A stretch of 64,000 bases of DNA, from positions 1-64,000 of the forward strand of contig JAILXT010000002.1 in assembly GCA_045430345.1 (NCBI GenBank). The letters run 5' to 3'. The position numbers and the translations under genes were made by a program. How positions within the stretch are numbered: position 1 is the first letter of the stretch; every line of letters starts with the position of its first letter. The notes beneath the pieces were generated by a model. It was given only the letters and a program-made list of their open reading frames with translations. It was not told the DNA's origin and did no database searches. The stretch comes from Agarilytica sp045430345. Lineage in GTDB: Bacteria; Pseudomonadota; Gammaproteobacteria; Pseudomonadales; Cellvibrionaceae. Below are positions 1-7,092 of the stretch, one piece after another.

Positions 1-58
1 TACAGACCCTCATTAGCTAGTAGTGAGGCGTCTACTTTTTTTGCGGAGCTTGGTTACC

Positions 59-145
59 TAACGCCGCAATAACCGAGCGAAGCGTTGCGTGGTAAAGTGA
101 GCGAAGCGAACCACGCAACGCGGAGTCCGGTTGATTGTTTTGTTA
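59..145 (-). repeat. attC site 1 (87 bp)
   Basis: Plus-strand limits are TAACGCC and TTGTTA. It is the attC of the cassette carrying the 143-508 gene. The inner arms pair through repeated GCGAAGCG and TTGCGTGG/CCACGCAA segments. The terminal TTA doubles as the stop codon of the gene. Confidence 0.85.
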
Positions 146-508
146 ACTGCCATATATGCTAAGCACCGATTCCCATATAAGCTTTTGATAGTTCTGTGCA
201 AAGCCCTCAGGGATTACATATCCGTCATAGCCAACACCAAGCCCCCTAATTAAATCTGGCTCTTCCCCTAGGAAGGCAGCTGCCTCATATTCGGTAGTTG
301 CATCCTCGACAAATAATTGAAGGATTTCCCAGTCTTTTTCGGGGATATCTCCTAATGTGGCAACCTTGTCGAATACAAGTGAAAATTTATACCAAGATTC
401 AACCTCTCCCTCAGGTGAAGGAAAATTGGCCGCCCCTTTTAGAAAAGGCTCGTCAAAGTAAAACCCCAACACTTTGTCAATATAATTTGCTTTTTCTTCA
501 ATGCTCAT
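143..508 (-). CDS. Integron cassette protein, unknown, 121 aa
   Basis: Not recognised. It is an acidic, soluble protein of 121 residues with no signal peptide or membrane segment, rich in Glu, Asp and aromatic residues. The only gene of its cassette, it lies between attC sites 1 and 2, and its TAA stop is supplied by the first bases of its own attC. No strong ribosome binding site precedes the ATG. The size and acidity resemble small cytosolic cassette proteins such as immunity-type or regulatory proteins, but nothing in the sequence fixes a function. Confidence 0.7.
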   Translation of the reverse strand: MSIEEKANYIDKVLGFYFDEPFLKGAANFPSPEGEVESWYKFSLVFDKVATLGDIPEKDWEILQLFVEDATTEYEAAAFLGEEPDLIRGLGVGYDGYVIPEGFAQNYQKLIWESVLSIYGS

Positions 509-524
509 ATTCTACGAAGGCAGT

Positions 525-597
525 TAACACCGCCATAAAAGGCGAGCAACTTGTTGCGAGTCCAGCGCTGAAAGCGCGATTTTTAATGGCCTTGTTA
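525..597 (-). repeat. attC site 2 (73 bp)
   Basis: Limits on the plus strand are TAACACCGCC and TTGTTA. It shares the inner block GAGCAACTTGTTGCGAGTCC with site 4, so the two belong to one attC subfamily. It serves the 604-1023 cassette. Confidence 0.8.
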
Positions 598-603
598 GAA
601 GCC

Positions 604-1023
604 TTACCAGAACCATAAGCTCTCACGATTTTTTGGACCTATAGAGAAATCCCGCTCACCGGCTCTCGCAAGATCGATACCGCGAAAAACTTTCTCTAAG
701 TTATTTACACCTATAGAAAAAAATACTTTTCGATCAATTTCCTCAAAGTGCCATCCGTTTTCGTTTTCGTGTTGTCGAATAACTAACTTTCTTACAGGAA
801 CTTGATCTTTTGGATTACCAAGGAGTTCTCCATTTCCGAGCACATCTAACGTCATAGTTCTCCAGCTTTCCATTGGAGACTCGAACAACAATGATAAATA
901 CTCCACGATAGAGTTATAGCCTTCCGCATTGGCATGTAAGTGCCAACCAGGAAAGTTCTTATTCTTTGGCTCATGTGCCCAAAGAGAAATAACTCCTTTT
1001 TTCTTCCACTGGTTAAGATTCAT
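604..1023 (-). CDS. Integron cassette protein, unknown, 139 aa
   Basis: Not recognised. The protein has 139 residues, is soluble and Trp-rich (seven Trp, including a terminal W-F-W), and has no signal peptide. A GAAGG sits only a few bases before the ATG, which gives short spacing. It is the single gene of the cassette between attC sites 2 and 3. The even mix of charged and aromatic residues suggests a folded cytosolic protein. Function cannot be assigned from the sequence. Confidence 0.7.
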   Translation of the reverse strand: MNLNQWKKKGVISLWAHEPKNKNFPGWHLHANAEGYNSIVEYLSLLFESPMESWRTMTLDVLGNGELLGNPKDQVPVRKLVIRQHENENGWHFEEIDRKVFFSIGVNNLEKVFRGIDLARAGERDFSIGPKNRESLWFW

Positions 1024-1030
1024 AGCCTTC

Positions 1031-1136
1031 TAACGCCAACATAAGCTGCACGTTAACCGGGAGTGTAGTTTTGTGTGATGATGCGCGAAGCGCACACACA
1101 AAACGGAGCGTAGGTTAATGTGTCAGCTTGATGTTA
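1031..1136 (-). repeat. attC site 3 (106 bp)
   Basis: Plus-strand limits are TAACGCC and ATGTTA. The inner palindrome includes TTTTGTGTG and CACACAAAA arms around GCGCGAAGCGC. It serves the 1146-1466 cassette. Confidence 0.8.
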
Positions 1137-1145
1137 TGGTTATGT

Positions 1146-1466
1146 TTATTGAACTCTTACTTTGTAGACATAACACCCAGATGTTGAATCCTCATATTCC
1201 ACTTTTATTTTTTTGTTTGCCATCATCGCGGCTAATACAACTGATACCGAGCTGCTATAACCCTCCGCGGTTAATTGCGCGCTTCCGATACCCCAGTTGA
1301 AACCATTGGGGCAATTGTTTACGGTTCCAGATTCAGGGACTGCTATAAACGGACCATTACTATCTGCACCTGCTTCGACTATTTTGAACCACCCAGTTGA
1401 AACTCTTGCAGCGTAACTTTCGGTTGATATAGCTAATATCGATAAAACTATTAATAAATACTTCAT
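1146..1466 (-). CDS. Exported cassette protein, two-Cys LAA-KK family (member 1)
   Basis: 106 residues. Residues 1-19 form a signal peptide (Lys, hydrophobic core, cleavage after S-Y-A), so the mature chain of about 87 residues should be periplasmic or secreted. The mature part has one Cys mid-way (N-N-C-P) and one near the end (S-G-C-Y), with the motif VVLAAMMANKKIKV between them. This arrangement recurs in the cassette genes at 1582, 4700, 5793, 6249, 7759 and 8218, and weakly at 5037. A GAGAG element precedes the ATG. Function is unknown. The short, probably beta-rich chain with one possible disulfide would suit a small binding module. Confidence 0.85.
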   Translation of the reverse strand: MKYLLIVLSILAISTESYAARVSTGWFKIVEAGADSNGPFIAVPESGTVNNCPNGFNWGIGSAQLTAEGYSSSVSVVLAAMMANKKIKVEYEDSTSGCYVYKVRVQ

Positions 1467-1493
1467 AAATTCTCTCGGTTTTTTGATGAAACA

Positions 1494-1568
1494 TAACGCC
1501 CGCTACACGGGCGAGCAACTTGTTGCGAGTCCAAGCAGCGTAGCTGCTGATCGTGGTAGCGCTTGTTA
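1494..1568 (-). repeat. attC site 4 (75 bp)
   Basis: Plus-strand limits are TAACGCC and TTGTTA. It shares GAGCAACTTGTTGCGAGTCC with site 2 and serves the 1582-1932 cassette. Confidence 0.85.
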
Positions 1569-1581
1569 AGTGAAACCGTGA

Positions 1582-1932
1582 TTAATCTCTAATTTCAACC
1601 TGATTAGTTTGAGTTGCATTTAGCGTATTCATCGAGCTACTCGATATCCAGCCGTGTACTTTGCAACTATTCACATAGAAACGAACTTTTTTCTTTGCCA
1701 TATACGCTGCCAACACTGTTGAATATATTTCCTTGTACTGCGGATGATCTAGCTCGACAACAATTTGATTCGAGATTCCACAATCTTCTGGATTTCCGAA
1801 GTCATCTGATGAAACCCTAAAGCCCACATCTGAAACAACTCGAACCAGCGAAGGAACTCCGGCTTCACTATAACTTGCGCTAAAAGCGTGTCCACTTACG
1901 CATATTAATAATATCGCAAATATAACTTTCAT
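1582..1932 (-). CDS. Exported cassette protein, two-Cys LAA-KK family (member 2)
   Basis: 116 residues with a signal peptide (residues 1-18, cleavage near A-F-S-A). The mature part carries E-D-C-G, then the family motif VLAAYMAKKKVRFYV, then a second Cys (N-S-C-K). It has a longer polar tail than its relatives. An AGGAA lies upstream of the ATG. It is the sole gene of its cassette. Similarity to the other family members is confined to the signal peptide layout, the two Cys and the LAA-KK motif, so the copies are old or fast-evolving. Role unknown. Confidence 0.85.
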   Translation of the reverse strand: MKVIFAILLICVSGHAFSASYSEAGVPSLVRVVSDVGFRVSSDDFGNPEDCGISNQIVVELDHPQYKEIYSTVLAAYMAKKKVRFYVNSCKVHGWISSSSMNTLNATQTNQVEIRD

Positions 1933-1954
1933 TTATTTATTCCTATTTTCCATT

Positions 1955-2050
1955 TAACGCCTTGCTTTGTTGCATTTTTGAAGTGGATGCTTTTGTGCTA
2001 CAAAGCACAAAAGAAGCAACGTAAAAAATGTCAGCAAGAGCAACTTGTTA
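1955..2050 (-). repeat. attC site 5 (96 bp, major subfamily)
   Basis: One of six near-identical 96-bp sites (with 10, 13, 14, 17 and 18). On the plus strand it runs from TAACGCCTTGCTTTG to GTCAGCAAGAGC and TTGTTA, with a central CTTTTGTGCT/AGCACAAAAG arm pair. It is the attC of gene-less cassette A1. Confidence 0.92.
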
Positions 2051-2339
2051 TAGATGCCGGCCCATGAGCTAGTTTTGCCACTTTGGCGCAGCGTAAGCGA
2101 AGCCCACTGCCGGGTTAAAAACAGTAAGAAACCGGAAACCCCGAAATCTTACATTTACTTAGTGGCACACCAGGATAAAAAACGTGAATGGCCACAACCT
2201 TAATACTTAAACTGTGGCACCAGGAACGGAATGACCTAGAAAGGGAATAGCACGATCCCTGATGCTTGCATTTTTATATAGAAACCGAACTATAACCTAA
2301 GAACGGCTTGCTTTAAACCGCGCCATAAGACCCGGCCTA
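2051..2339 (-). other. Gene-less integron cassette A1
   Basis: There is no credible open reading frame on either strand across this 289-base cassette body. It aligns along its whole length with the cassette body at 4310-4601. The best-kept blocks include AGCGTAAGCGAAGCCCACTG, TTACTTAGTGGCACACCAG, CTGTGGCACCAGGAACG, AATAGCACGATCCCTGATGC and CCATAAGACCCGGCCTATAA. A nine-codon frame beginning ATGGCGCGGTTTAAA on the minus strand is the only shared start, and its ends differ. Conservation with indels and no kept frame points to an RNA or DNA-level function such as a small RNA or promoter cassette. Confidence 0.8.
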
Positions 2340-2411
2340 TAACGTCGGTGTATGAGGCGAGCCGCCAGGCGAGTCCTGCACACGAAGTGTGCGAACATGA
2401 CACCTTTGTTA
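2340..2411 (-). repeat. attC site 6 (72 bp)
   Basis: Plus-strand limits are TAACGTC and TTGTTA, with CTGCACACGAAGTGTGCG near the centre. Its last TTA is the stop codon of the 2409-2873 gene. Confidence 0.8.
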
Positions 2412-2873
2412 GCGTCGATCAATCTCTGCACTAATAACTTTATCTAAATGTCCAACTAAAACCGATAGTTGTTTTAGTTTTTTTATGTCTATTCTTTCGA
2501 ATGGGGATTCATCTTTAATATTTTCTGCCGCGACAGCTAGCTCCCGCTCCAAAGACGCCTTATCTACGCCCATCTCTTTTGCGAAAGGGCTACTCGAAAC
2601 TCCAGACAAGATTACAGGACTTCCGAAAATATATCTTTCGGAAATATACTGTTGGCCTATCCTATTTAGCTCCAGCGCCGCAAATACTTCAAATTTTTTC
2701 TCGGATAAGAGATCTCGAATAAGGTTTTTATATTCAACATCATCCTCTTTTAGATTTTCAATATAATCTAGAGCGATCGATGTCGCGACATTTTCAACTG
2801 CCTTATAACCTTGGCTTTCTGAAAACACGTCTAAACTAGCCACCAGAATAAAAAAACCAAACAGATACTTCAT
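2409..2873 (-). CDS. Exported cassette protein, unknown, 154 aa
   Basis: 154 residues. Residues 1-19 form a signal peptide (cleavage near V-F-S-E), so the product is exported. The mature chain lacks Cys, is charged and appears mainly helical, and is unlike the two-Cys family that fills much of the array. AGGAGAG lies just upstream of the ATG, a strong ribosome binding site. The stop codon is part of attC site 6. No family recognised. Confidence 0.75.
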   Translation of the reverse strand: MKYLFGFFILVASLDVFSESQGYKAVENVATSIALDYIENLKEDDVEYKNLIRDLLSEKKFEVFAALELNRIGQQYISERYIFGSPVILSGVSSSPFAKEMGVDKASLERELAVAAENIKDESPFERIDIKKLKQLSVLVGHLDKVISAEIDRR

Positions 2874-2889
2874 GATCTCTCCTAGACGC

Positions 2890-2977
2890 TAACGTTTTAC
2901 TTAGGGGCCGCAGTGTAGTTGCGAAGCAACAAAACGGAGGTCCCAGCCGCGAAGCGGCGAACTACAGTAATTTGTTA
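2890..2977 (-). repeat. attC site 7 (88 bp)
   Basis: Plus-strand limits are TAACGTT and TTGTTA. Inner arms include GTAGTTGCGAAGCAAC and CCGCGAAGCGGCGAACTAC. It is the attC of gene-less cassette B1. Confidence 0.8.
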
Positions 2978-3234
2978 GCAGTACCGAAGCCGTGATATTG
3001 AATAACTCAAAAACTTCATGCTACCGCCAAAGATCTACTGCTTGAGTATGGCTAAGCTACGGAGTTTACCCGAAGCTGCCATGAAGTCGAAGACAGCTTT
3101 GCTGCCCCCCGAACTCTAATTTACCGCCCAACTGTAACGGCACGAAACTTTAACCGCTGGGCGGCTGAAATATTTCAGGCTTTAACGTTTACCTCGGAAT
3201 ATTCGGAGCCAAACCTAAAAACGAAAACACCTGC
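2978..3234 (-). other. Gene-less integron cassette B1
   Basis: This 257-base cassette body has no credible reading frame. It aligns along its length with 5446-5699. Shared blocks include ACCGAAGCCGTGA, ACGGAGTTTAC, AAGCTGCCATGA, GAAGACAGCTTTGCTGC, TTACCGCCCAACTGT, ACGGCACGAAAC and ATTCGGAGCC. Both copies contain a minus-strand ATG followed by similar first codons, but the frames diverge and stop at different points. As with family A, this looks like conserved non-coding cassette DNA. Confidence 0.78.
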
Positions 3235-3297
3235 TAACGCCGTAATAATTTGCCGCTTGAAGCGCAGCGTAAAGCGGTCAAATTGATTGCTTTGTTC
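3235..3297 (-). repeat. attC site 8 (63 bp)
   Basis: The left limit is TAACGCC. The right core is degenerate (TTTGTTC in place of TTTGTTA). The inner part holds GCCGCTTGAAGCGCAGCG. It serves the 3305-4195 cassette. Confidence 0.7.
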
Positions 3298-3304
3298 AAT
3301 GATT

Positions 3305-4195
3305 TCACAGCAGATCTTCTTGCTCTATATGTGGTATGTGTTTAATTACCTCAACGACTTCATATCTGTCGTTTGAGTAAATGCCCGTATCTTCATCTTT
3401 TACTTGATATATTTTCACTTTGGCTTCTAACTGATCGCCTGGCGCTATTTTTACTTTGTGAGCAAAAAAATCGTTATAGAAAGCCTCGTCCAATACAGGA
3501 GCAGATATTTTGAAGCCCCGCCATACAAACTCCCACTTTCTTTTTGAACGCTCTAAAATAGCGCGCTTTATGAAGAGATTTACTTGTTCAAATATCTCCC
3601 TTGATGGTTCCGCGTATTCCTCAGGCTCTGAGAGAATTGCTATTTGTTTTCTTGGTATCTCAATATCAGGGGATTCATCGTTGATATTTTTAGTAAAACC
3701 AAACGACTCAATATTTTCGTCTTTTTCAATAGACTTTGCTATTTTTGATACGCTTTGCTTGAATTTCTCAGATTTCTCGACTTCTTTAGTTGCATCATAT
3801 GTTACTCGTGGCACTACAATTTTTGTTTCTCCCTGCTCGATCACAACTTCGTCGTCACTTACATTAACAATAACTTGCGAATCAGGAGCCAAAGTATGCT
3901 GATAGATAAAATTAGCTAAAACACTTAGAGCAACAGCTTTAAGTGCATCCTTGCTAAAGATATTTCCAGCGCCCTTGAATACAGTTTTGATTGTTGCTCG
4001 AAAGCTACCCTCACCGAAAGCCTCCACCAAAACTTCGACGTCGTATCCGGGATTTAAGACATCGTTTGCTGCTTTTACCGCATCTGCTATCGAAACCAAA
4101 GAAGATGCCAATGTATAGGCATTAATCTTTTTACGCTCACCACCAAAGTGAAGTACGACCTCTTCGTCATATTCTTCAATATTAATTATTTGCAT
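3305..4195 (-). CDS. Large cassette protein, unknown, 296 aa
   Basis: At 296 residues this is by far the longest cassette product in the array. There is no signal peptide, and the one hydrophobic stretch (about residues 90-103, ALKAVALSVLANFI) may be a buried or membrane-associated helix. The N-terminal 60 residues look alpha/beta. A charged linker at about 135-190 is Lys/Glu rich, and the C-terminal part (about 215-296) is Trp-containing with beta-strand character. AAAGGA precedes the ATG. I do not recognise a family. A two-part cytosolic protein of this size in an integron is a candidate for a defence or stress function, but that is inference only. Confidence 0.8.
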   Translation of the reverse strand: MQIINIEEYDEEVVLHFGGERKKINAYTLASSLVSIADAVKAANDVLNPGYDVEVLVEAFGEGSFRATIKTVFKGAGNIFSKDALKAVALSVLANFIYQHTLAPDSQVIVNVSDDEVVIEQGETKIVVPRVTYDATKEVEKSEKFKQSVSKIAKSIEKDENIESFGFTKNINDESPDIEIPRKQIAILSEPEEYAEPSREIFEQVNLFIKRAILERSKRKWEFVWRGFKISAPVLDEAFYNDFFAHKVKIAPGDQLEAKVKIYQVKDEDTGIYSNDRYEVVEVIKHIPHIEQEDLL

Positions 4196-4211
4196 GGACT
4201 TCCTTTAGCAT

Positions 4212-4309
4212 TGAACGCTTTGCTAGCTGGCAATTTGGAGAGGAACGACTGGTATGCTAACAGCACACAAAGGCGCGACGACCAAATTGTCCAGCTGAGT
4301 AACTTGTTA
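4212..4309 (-). repeat. attC site 9 (98 bp)
   Basis: Plus-strand limits are TGAACGC (degenerate) and TTGTTA. Inner arms GCTAGCTGG/CCAGCTGAG and CAATTTGG/CCAAATTG pair. It is the attC of gene-less cassette A2. Confidence 0.75.
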
Positions 4310-4601
4310 TAGCAGCCGGCCGCACCAATAAGCTAATTGCACTTTGGCGTAGCGTAAGCGAAGCCCACTGCCGGATTAAAAACAGCAAGAAGATGGAACG
4401 CACCAAATTCTTACGCTTACTTAGTGGCACACCAGAATTAGAAAGTGAAAATGGCCACTACGATAAACTTAAACTGTGGCACCAGGAACGAACTGACCTA
4501 GGAAGGGAATAGCACGATCCCTGATGCTTGAATTTCTGTATGGAAACCGAACTATAACCTAGCCACGATTTCTTTTAAACCGCGCCATAAGACCCGGCCT
4601 A
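4310..4601 (-). other. Gene-less integron cassette A2
   Basis: Second copy of gene-less family A (first copy at 2051-2339), same orientation, also with no kept reading frame. The two copies differ by scattered substitutions and small indels, yet keep several runs of about 20 identical bases, including the hairpin GGGAATAGCACGATCCC and the paired GTGGCAC elements. The copies are attached to different attC types (site 9 here, site 5 for A1), so whole-cassette duplication alone does not explain them. Confidence 0.8.
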
Positions 4602-4697
4602 TAACGCCTTGCTTTGCTGAATTTTTGGAGTTGATTTTTTTGTGCTTTTAAGCACAAAAGAAGCGACGTAAAAAATATCAGCAAGAGCAATTTGTTA
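4602..4697 (-). repeat. attC site 10 (96 bp, major subfamily)
   Basis: Same 96-bp type as sites 5, 13, 14, 17 and 18, with a few substitutions. It serves the broken cassette gene at 4700-4962. Confidence 0.92.
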
Positions 4698-4699
4698 AC

Positions 4700-4962
4700 T
4701 TATGTTTCTAGATAAATTCCTGTGACTGATAGTGCACCACTTACACAGCCACCTTCAAATGAAACTTTTTTGCCTGACATTTGAGCAGCAAGCAAAAGTG
4801 ACCACAACCAAACGGATCATTTAACCCTTCAACATATATGTAAGCTTGCGATTCAAAAGTTTTAATTAAAGTGATTTTTCCGTATGTTGTTTGAGCAGAA
4901 AATGCATTTGGCACGACCAAAATTAACATTAAGCCTAATAATATTTTACGAATCATACTCAC
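4700..4962 (-). pseudogene. Frameshifted exported cassette gene, two-Cys LAA-KK family
   Basis: This is a relative of the intact gene at 6249-6566. Both begin at a colinear GTG and share the signal peptide layout and FESQAYIYV(E/D)GLNDPFGC. Here the next 55 bases of the intact copy are missing, just after the first Cys codon, so translation shifts frame and stops at 4741. The original frame resumes as SLLLAAQMSGKKVSFEGGCV and would end at 4700. The signal peptide and AGGAG ribosome site (8 bases before GTG) are intact, so a 73-residue exported stub could still be made. Confidence 0.85.
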
Positions 4963-4984
4963 TATCCATACTCCTTTTGTAAGT

Positions 4985-5039
4985 TAACGCCCCGGTAAAT
5001 TGCGGCTACGAAGTAGACGTCAATTTGAACGGATTGTTA
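4985..5039 (-). repeat. attC site 11 (55 bp)
   Basis: This is the shortest site of the array, from TAACGCC to TTGTTA. TTGCGGCTACGAAGTAGACG forms the centre. Its TTA is the stop of the 5037-5357 gene. Confidence 0.75.
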
Positions 5040-5357
5040 TGACTTTTCAATTAAAAAATAACCCTTTAGTTTTTTGTTATGGCTCCAACCCTCTACGCAT
5101 TCTGTAACCGAGCTTTCGGACATATGGACAAGAACTTCGTTTCCAGAGGCAAAGGCCATTAGTGCCATTGACTCATCAGATTTAGTCGGCATGCTGATCC
5201 AGTTCGCAAACTGCCCTGTAATTAACTTGATTCGAATTGATATGGATTCAAAATGGTCCCATTTATAGACCTGCTCAATTACACCTCGGCAATTGACAGT
5301 TGCAAATGAATTCATTGAACAAAACGTTATTAAAACTGCAAAAATGGCCTTATTCAT
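5037..5357 (-). CDS. Exported cassette protein, divergent two-Cys relative
   Basis: 106 residues with a signal peptide (1-19, cleavage near S-F-A). The mature chain starts T-V-N-C-R. It has MALMAFASGNEVLV where the family has LLAAxMSGKKV, and a late Cys in T-E-C-V. The spacing fits the cassette family, but the first Cys has moved to the N-terminus, so I call it a distant or convergent member. AAAAGGAG lies upstream of the ATG, and the stop codon comes from attC site 11. Function unknown. Confidence 0.75.
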   Translation of the reverse strand: MNKAIFAVLITFCSMNSFATVNCRGVIEQVYKWDHFESISIRIKLITGQFANWISMPTKSDESMALMAFASGNEVLVHMSESSVTECVEGWSHNKKLKGYFLIEKS

Positions 5358-5376
5358 AATTTTCTCCTTTTGGTCA

Positions 5377-5445
5377 TAACGTCTTTATAAGGGGCGCCGC
5401 TTGCGGCGTCCCAGCAGCTTTAGCTGCGACTTGATAAACTTGTTA
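5377..5445 (-). repeat. attC site 12 (69 bp)
   Basis: Plus-strand limits are TAACGTC and TTGTTA. The inner arms are GGGGCGCCGCTTGCGGCGTCC followed by CAGCTTTAGCTG. It is the attC of gene-less cassette B2. Confidence 0.8.
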
Positions 5446-5699
5446 GCAGCACCGAAGCCGTGAAACACCTTAACCACAAACCCGATACTGCTGCCAAAAA
5501 TGGTTTGCTTGAGCAAGGCCGTTACTACGGAGTTTACTCAAAGCTGCCATGAGTTCGAAGACAGCTTTGCTGCACCCCAAACTCCAAGTTACCGCCCAAC
5601 TGTGACGGCACGAAACCTTAACCGCGCAGCGGCGGAAAAACTGAGTTTTTAAATGTACCCCGGATTATTCGGAGCCGAATTTAAAAACGAGTGTACTGC
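5446..5699 (-). other. Gene-less integron cassette B2
   Basis: Second copy of gene-less family B (first at 2978-3234). The 254-base body has the same block order and no kept reading frame. A minus-strand frame of about 26 codons starting ATGGCAGCTTTGAGT exists here, but it is interrupted in B1. The conserved CAGCTTTGCTG and CCGCCCAACTGTGACGGCACG segments could fold. B1 and B2 sit on different attC sites (7 and 12). Confidence 0.78.
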
Positions 5700-5795
5700 T
5701 AACGCCTTGCTTTGCTGAAATTTTGGAGTGAAATCTTTTGTGCTATTAAGCACAAAAGAAGTAACGTAAAAATTGTCAGCAAGAGCAAATTGTTA
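5700..5795 (-). repeat. attC site 13 (96 bp, major subfamily)
   Basis: 96-bp type. Limits are TAACGCC and TTGTTA, and the terminal TTA is the stop of the 5793-6128 gene. Confidence 0.92.
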
Positions 5796-6128
5796 GTTCA
5801 TTGCTCTGACTGCCCAAACTTGGGGGTACTTTTGACCCCACTCAGTGTGGCAACCACTGGTATAAATCTTGACTTTTTTACCAGCAGAAAACGCTGATAA
5901 AATAAGTGCGTATTGCCGTTTTCCATTTTCAGTGTCGTCATTGATGATTACACCGTCAGTTGAATCACAACCATCAAAATATTTTCTGTCTGTGGCGTTG
6001 ATATTCGCCAGCACCAAGCCTTTTTCTATATGCAGAAACTCCACCTCGCCATTTTCCGTAAACCACCCGCCTGCGGAAGCATTTGAGCTGAACACAGCCA
6101 AAAATAAGACAACCAATAATGTTTTCAT
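5793..6128 (-). CDS. Exported cassette protein, two-Cys LAA-KK family (member 3)
   Basis: 111 residues with a signal peptide (1-19, cleavage after N-A-S-A). The mature chain has D-G-C-D-S at mid-length, then LILSAFSAGKKVKIYTSGC, then a Trp-containing tail. This is the same order as the other members: acidic residue before the first Cys, LxAFxxGKKV motif, second Cys 5-10 residues later. GGGGG precedes the ATG at close range. The stop codon comes from the attC. A small secreted protein of unknown role. Confidence 0.85.
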   Translation of the reverse strand: MKTLLVVLFLAVFSSNASAGGWFTENGEVEFLHIEKGLVLANINATDRKYFDGCDSTDGVIINDDTENGKRQYALILSAFSAGKKVKIYTSGCHTEWGQKYPQVWAVRAMN

Positions 6129-6155
6129 TTATTCCCCCGGATTTAATTTGAGAAC

Positions 6156-6251
6156 TAACGCCTTGCTTTGCTGAATTTTTGGAGTTAATGCTTTTGTGCT
6201 ACAAAGCACAAAAGAAGCAACGTAAAAAATGTCAGCAAGAGCAACTTGTTA
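6156..6251 (-). repeat. attC site 14 (96 bp, major subfamily)
   Basis: 96-bp type, very close to site 5. Its terminal TTA is the stop of the 6249-6566 gene. Confidence 0.92.
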
Positions 6252-6566
6252 ACTTTCTAAGTATATTCCAGTGGCAGCTAGAGCTCCCGCCACGCATTCT
6301 CCTTCAAATGAAACTTTCTTTCCCGACATTTGGGCTGCGAGCAAAAGTGACCATAGACGATCTACATTTTCTACCGTCCAATAAAATCGTACCAATGTAG
6401 TATTGTCACACCCGAATGGGTCATTTAACCCATCAACATAAATATAGGCCTGTGACTCGAACGCTTTTATTAGAGTTATTGTTCCATAGGCAGTCTGCGT
6501 GGAAAAAGCTTTTGAAGCTGATAGGAGCAATATTGCACCAAAAAACATTTTATTTACTATATTCAC
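6249..6566 (-). CDS. Exported cassette protein, two-Cys LAA-KK family (member 4)
   Basis: About 105 residues from a GTG start chosen because it is exactly colinear with the GTG of the broken copy at 4962. A longer upstream frame would run into attC site 15. An ATG at 6548 is the alternative. Signal peptide, then a threonine-rich beta-type segment, F-G-C-D at mid-length, SLLLAAQMSGKKVSF, and E-C-V. This is the intact reference for the pseudogene at 4700. The stop codon is provided by attC site 14. Function unknown. Confidence 0.8.
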   Translation of the reverse strand: MNIVNKMFFGAILLLSASKAFSTQTAYGTITLIKAFESQAYIYVDGLNDPFGCDNTTLVRFYWTVENVDRLWSLLLAAQMSGKKVSFEGECVAGALAATGIYLES

Positions 6567-6586
6567 TATTTTGTTCCATTTTAAGT

Positions 6587-6711
6587 TAACGCCAAAATAA
6601 CCGGCCGGAACGGAGTTGTTTGATTTGTGCCAGCGTAGCTGGAATAGCACAAAACAAACGACGCAGTGTAGGTCCAGCCAGCTTGCTGGCGATGGTTGAT
6701 TTTCTTGTTAT
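6587..6711 (-). repeat. attC site 15 (125 bp)
   Basis: Long attC from TAACGCC to TTGTTA. The inner arms include AGTTGTTTG/CAAACGAC and CCAGCGTAGCTGG, plus CCAGCTTGCTGG-type repeats. It belongs with site 16 (both carry CCGGCCGGAACG) and serves the 6716-7069 cassette. Confidence 0.85.
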
Positions 6712-6715
6712 GTTT

Positions 6716-7069
6716 TTAAATTGCATTGATTACCTGCATTATCTCAAGCTCTGCCACTCGCTCCGAACCAGCCATAAAATATGCCCTTTCTCCGGGCTTT
6801 ACCCTTTCTCGTATCATTTGATAATACGACTCTTTATCTGAAATCGCTGGTTTGTGAATAATAGCCGTCCCTTCATCTAATGCTTCCCACTCATCTCCGA
6901 CTATTGATTCTTCTGATAATGTTTCAAATTCTGGATATAGGAAAAATACGAAGTTATTTTCCAGATCCACAGCAAACTTCATATCTGGACGTACTCCATT
7001 TGCAAGCCGGCACTGGGAATTTAATTTCTTATACTTAACTCGAAAAAAATAATTCTCTTCCTTAAACAA
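6716..7069 (-). CDS. Integron cassette protein, unknown, 117 aa
   Basis: 117 residues starting at TTG, with a GGAG about nine bases upstream; no in-frame ATG or GTG lies closer. It is soluble, acidic and apparently beta-rich, with one Cys and no signal peptide. The pattern of short strands with a GERAYF-type turn near residue 95 recalls small beta-barrel domains of translation-factor type, but that is too weak for an assignment. It is the only gene in its cassette. Confidence 0.7.
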   Translation of the reverse strand: MFKEENYFFRVKYKKLNSQCRLANGVRPDMKFAVDLENNFVFFLYPEFETLSEESIVGDEWEALDEGTAIIHKPAISDKESYYQMIRERVKPGERAYFMAGSERVAELEIMQVINAI

Positions 7070-7092
7070 GGCAATTCACTCCGAGGAAAACA

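Noticed and set aside
1..58. Left edge as a complete cassette.
   Set aside because: The sequence ends before the next attC, so only a cassette 5' fragment without a recognisable gene is visible.
2051..2339. Short frame starting ATGGCGCGGTTTAAA as a cassette peptide.
   Set aside because: It has nine codons and differs in its last codons from the copy at 4310-4601, while the flanks outside it are kept just as well.
6249..6650. The longer start at 6650 for the exported cassette gene.
   Set aside because: Its first residues would come from attC site 15, and the colinear GTG of the broken copy supports a start at 6566.
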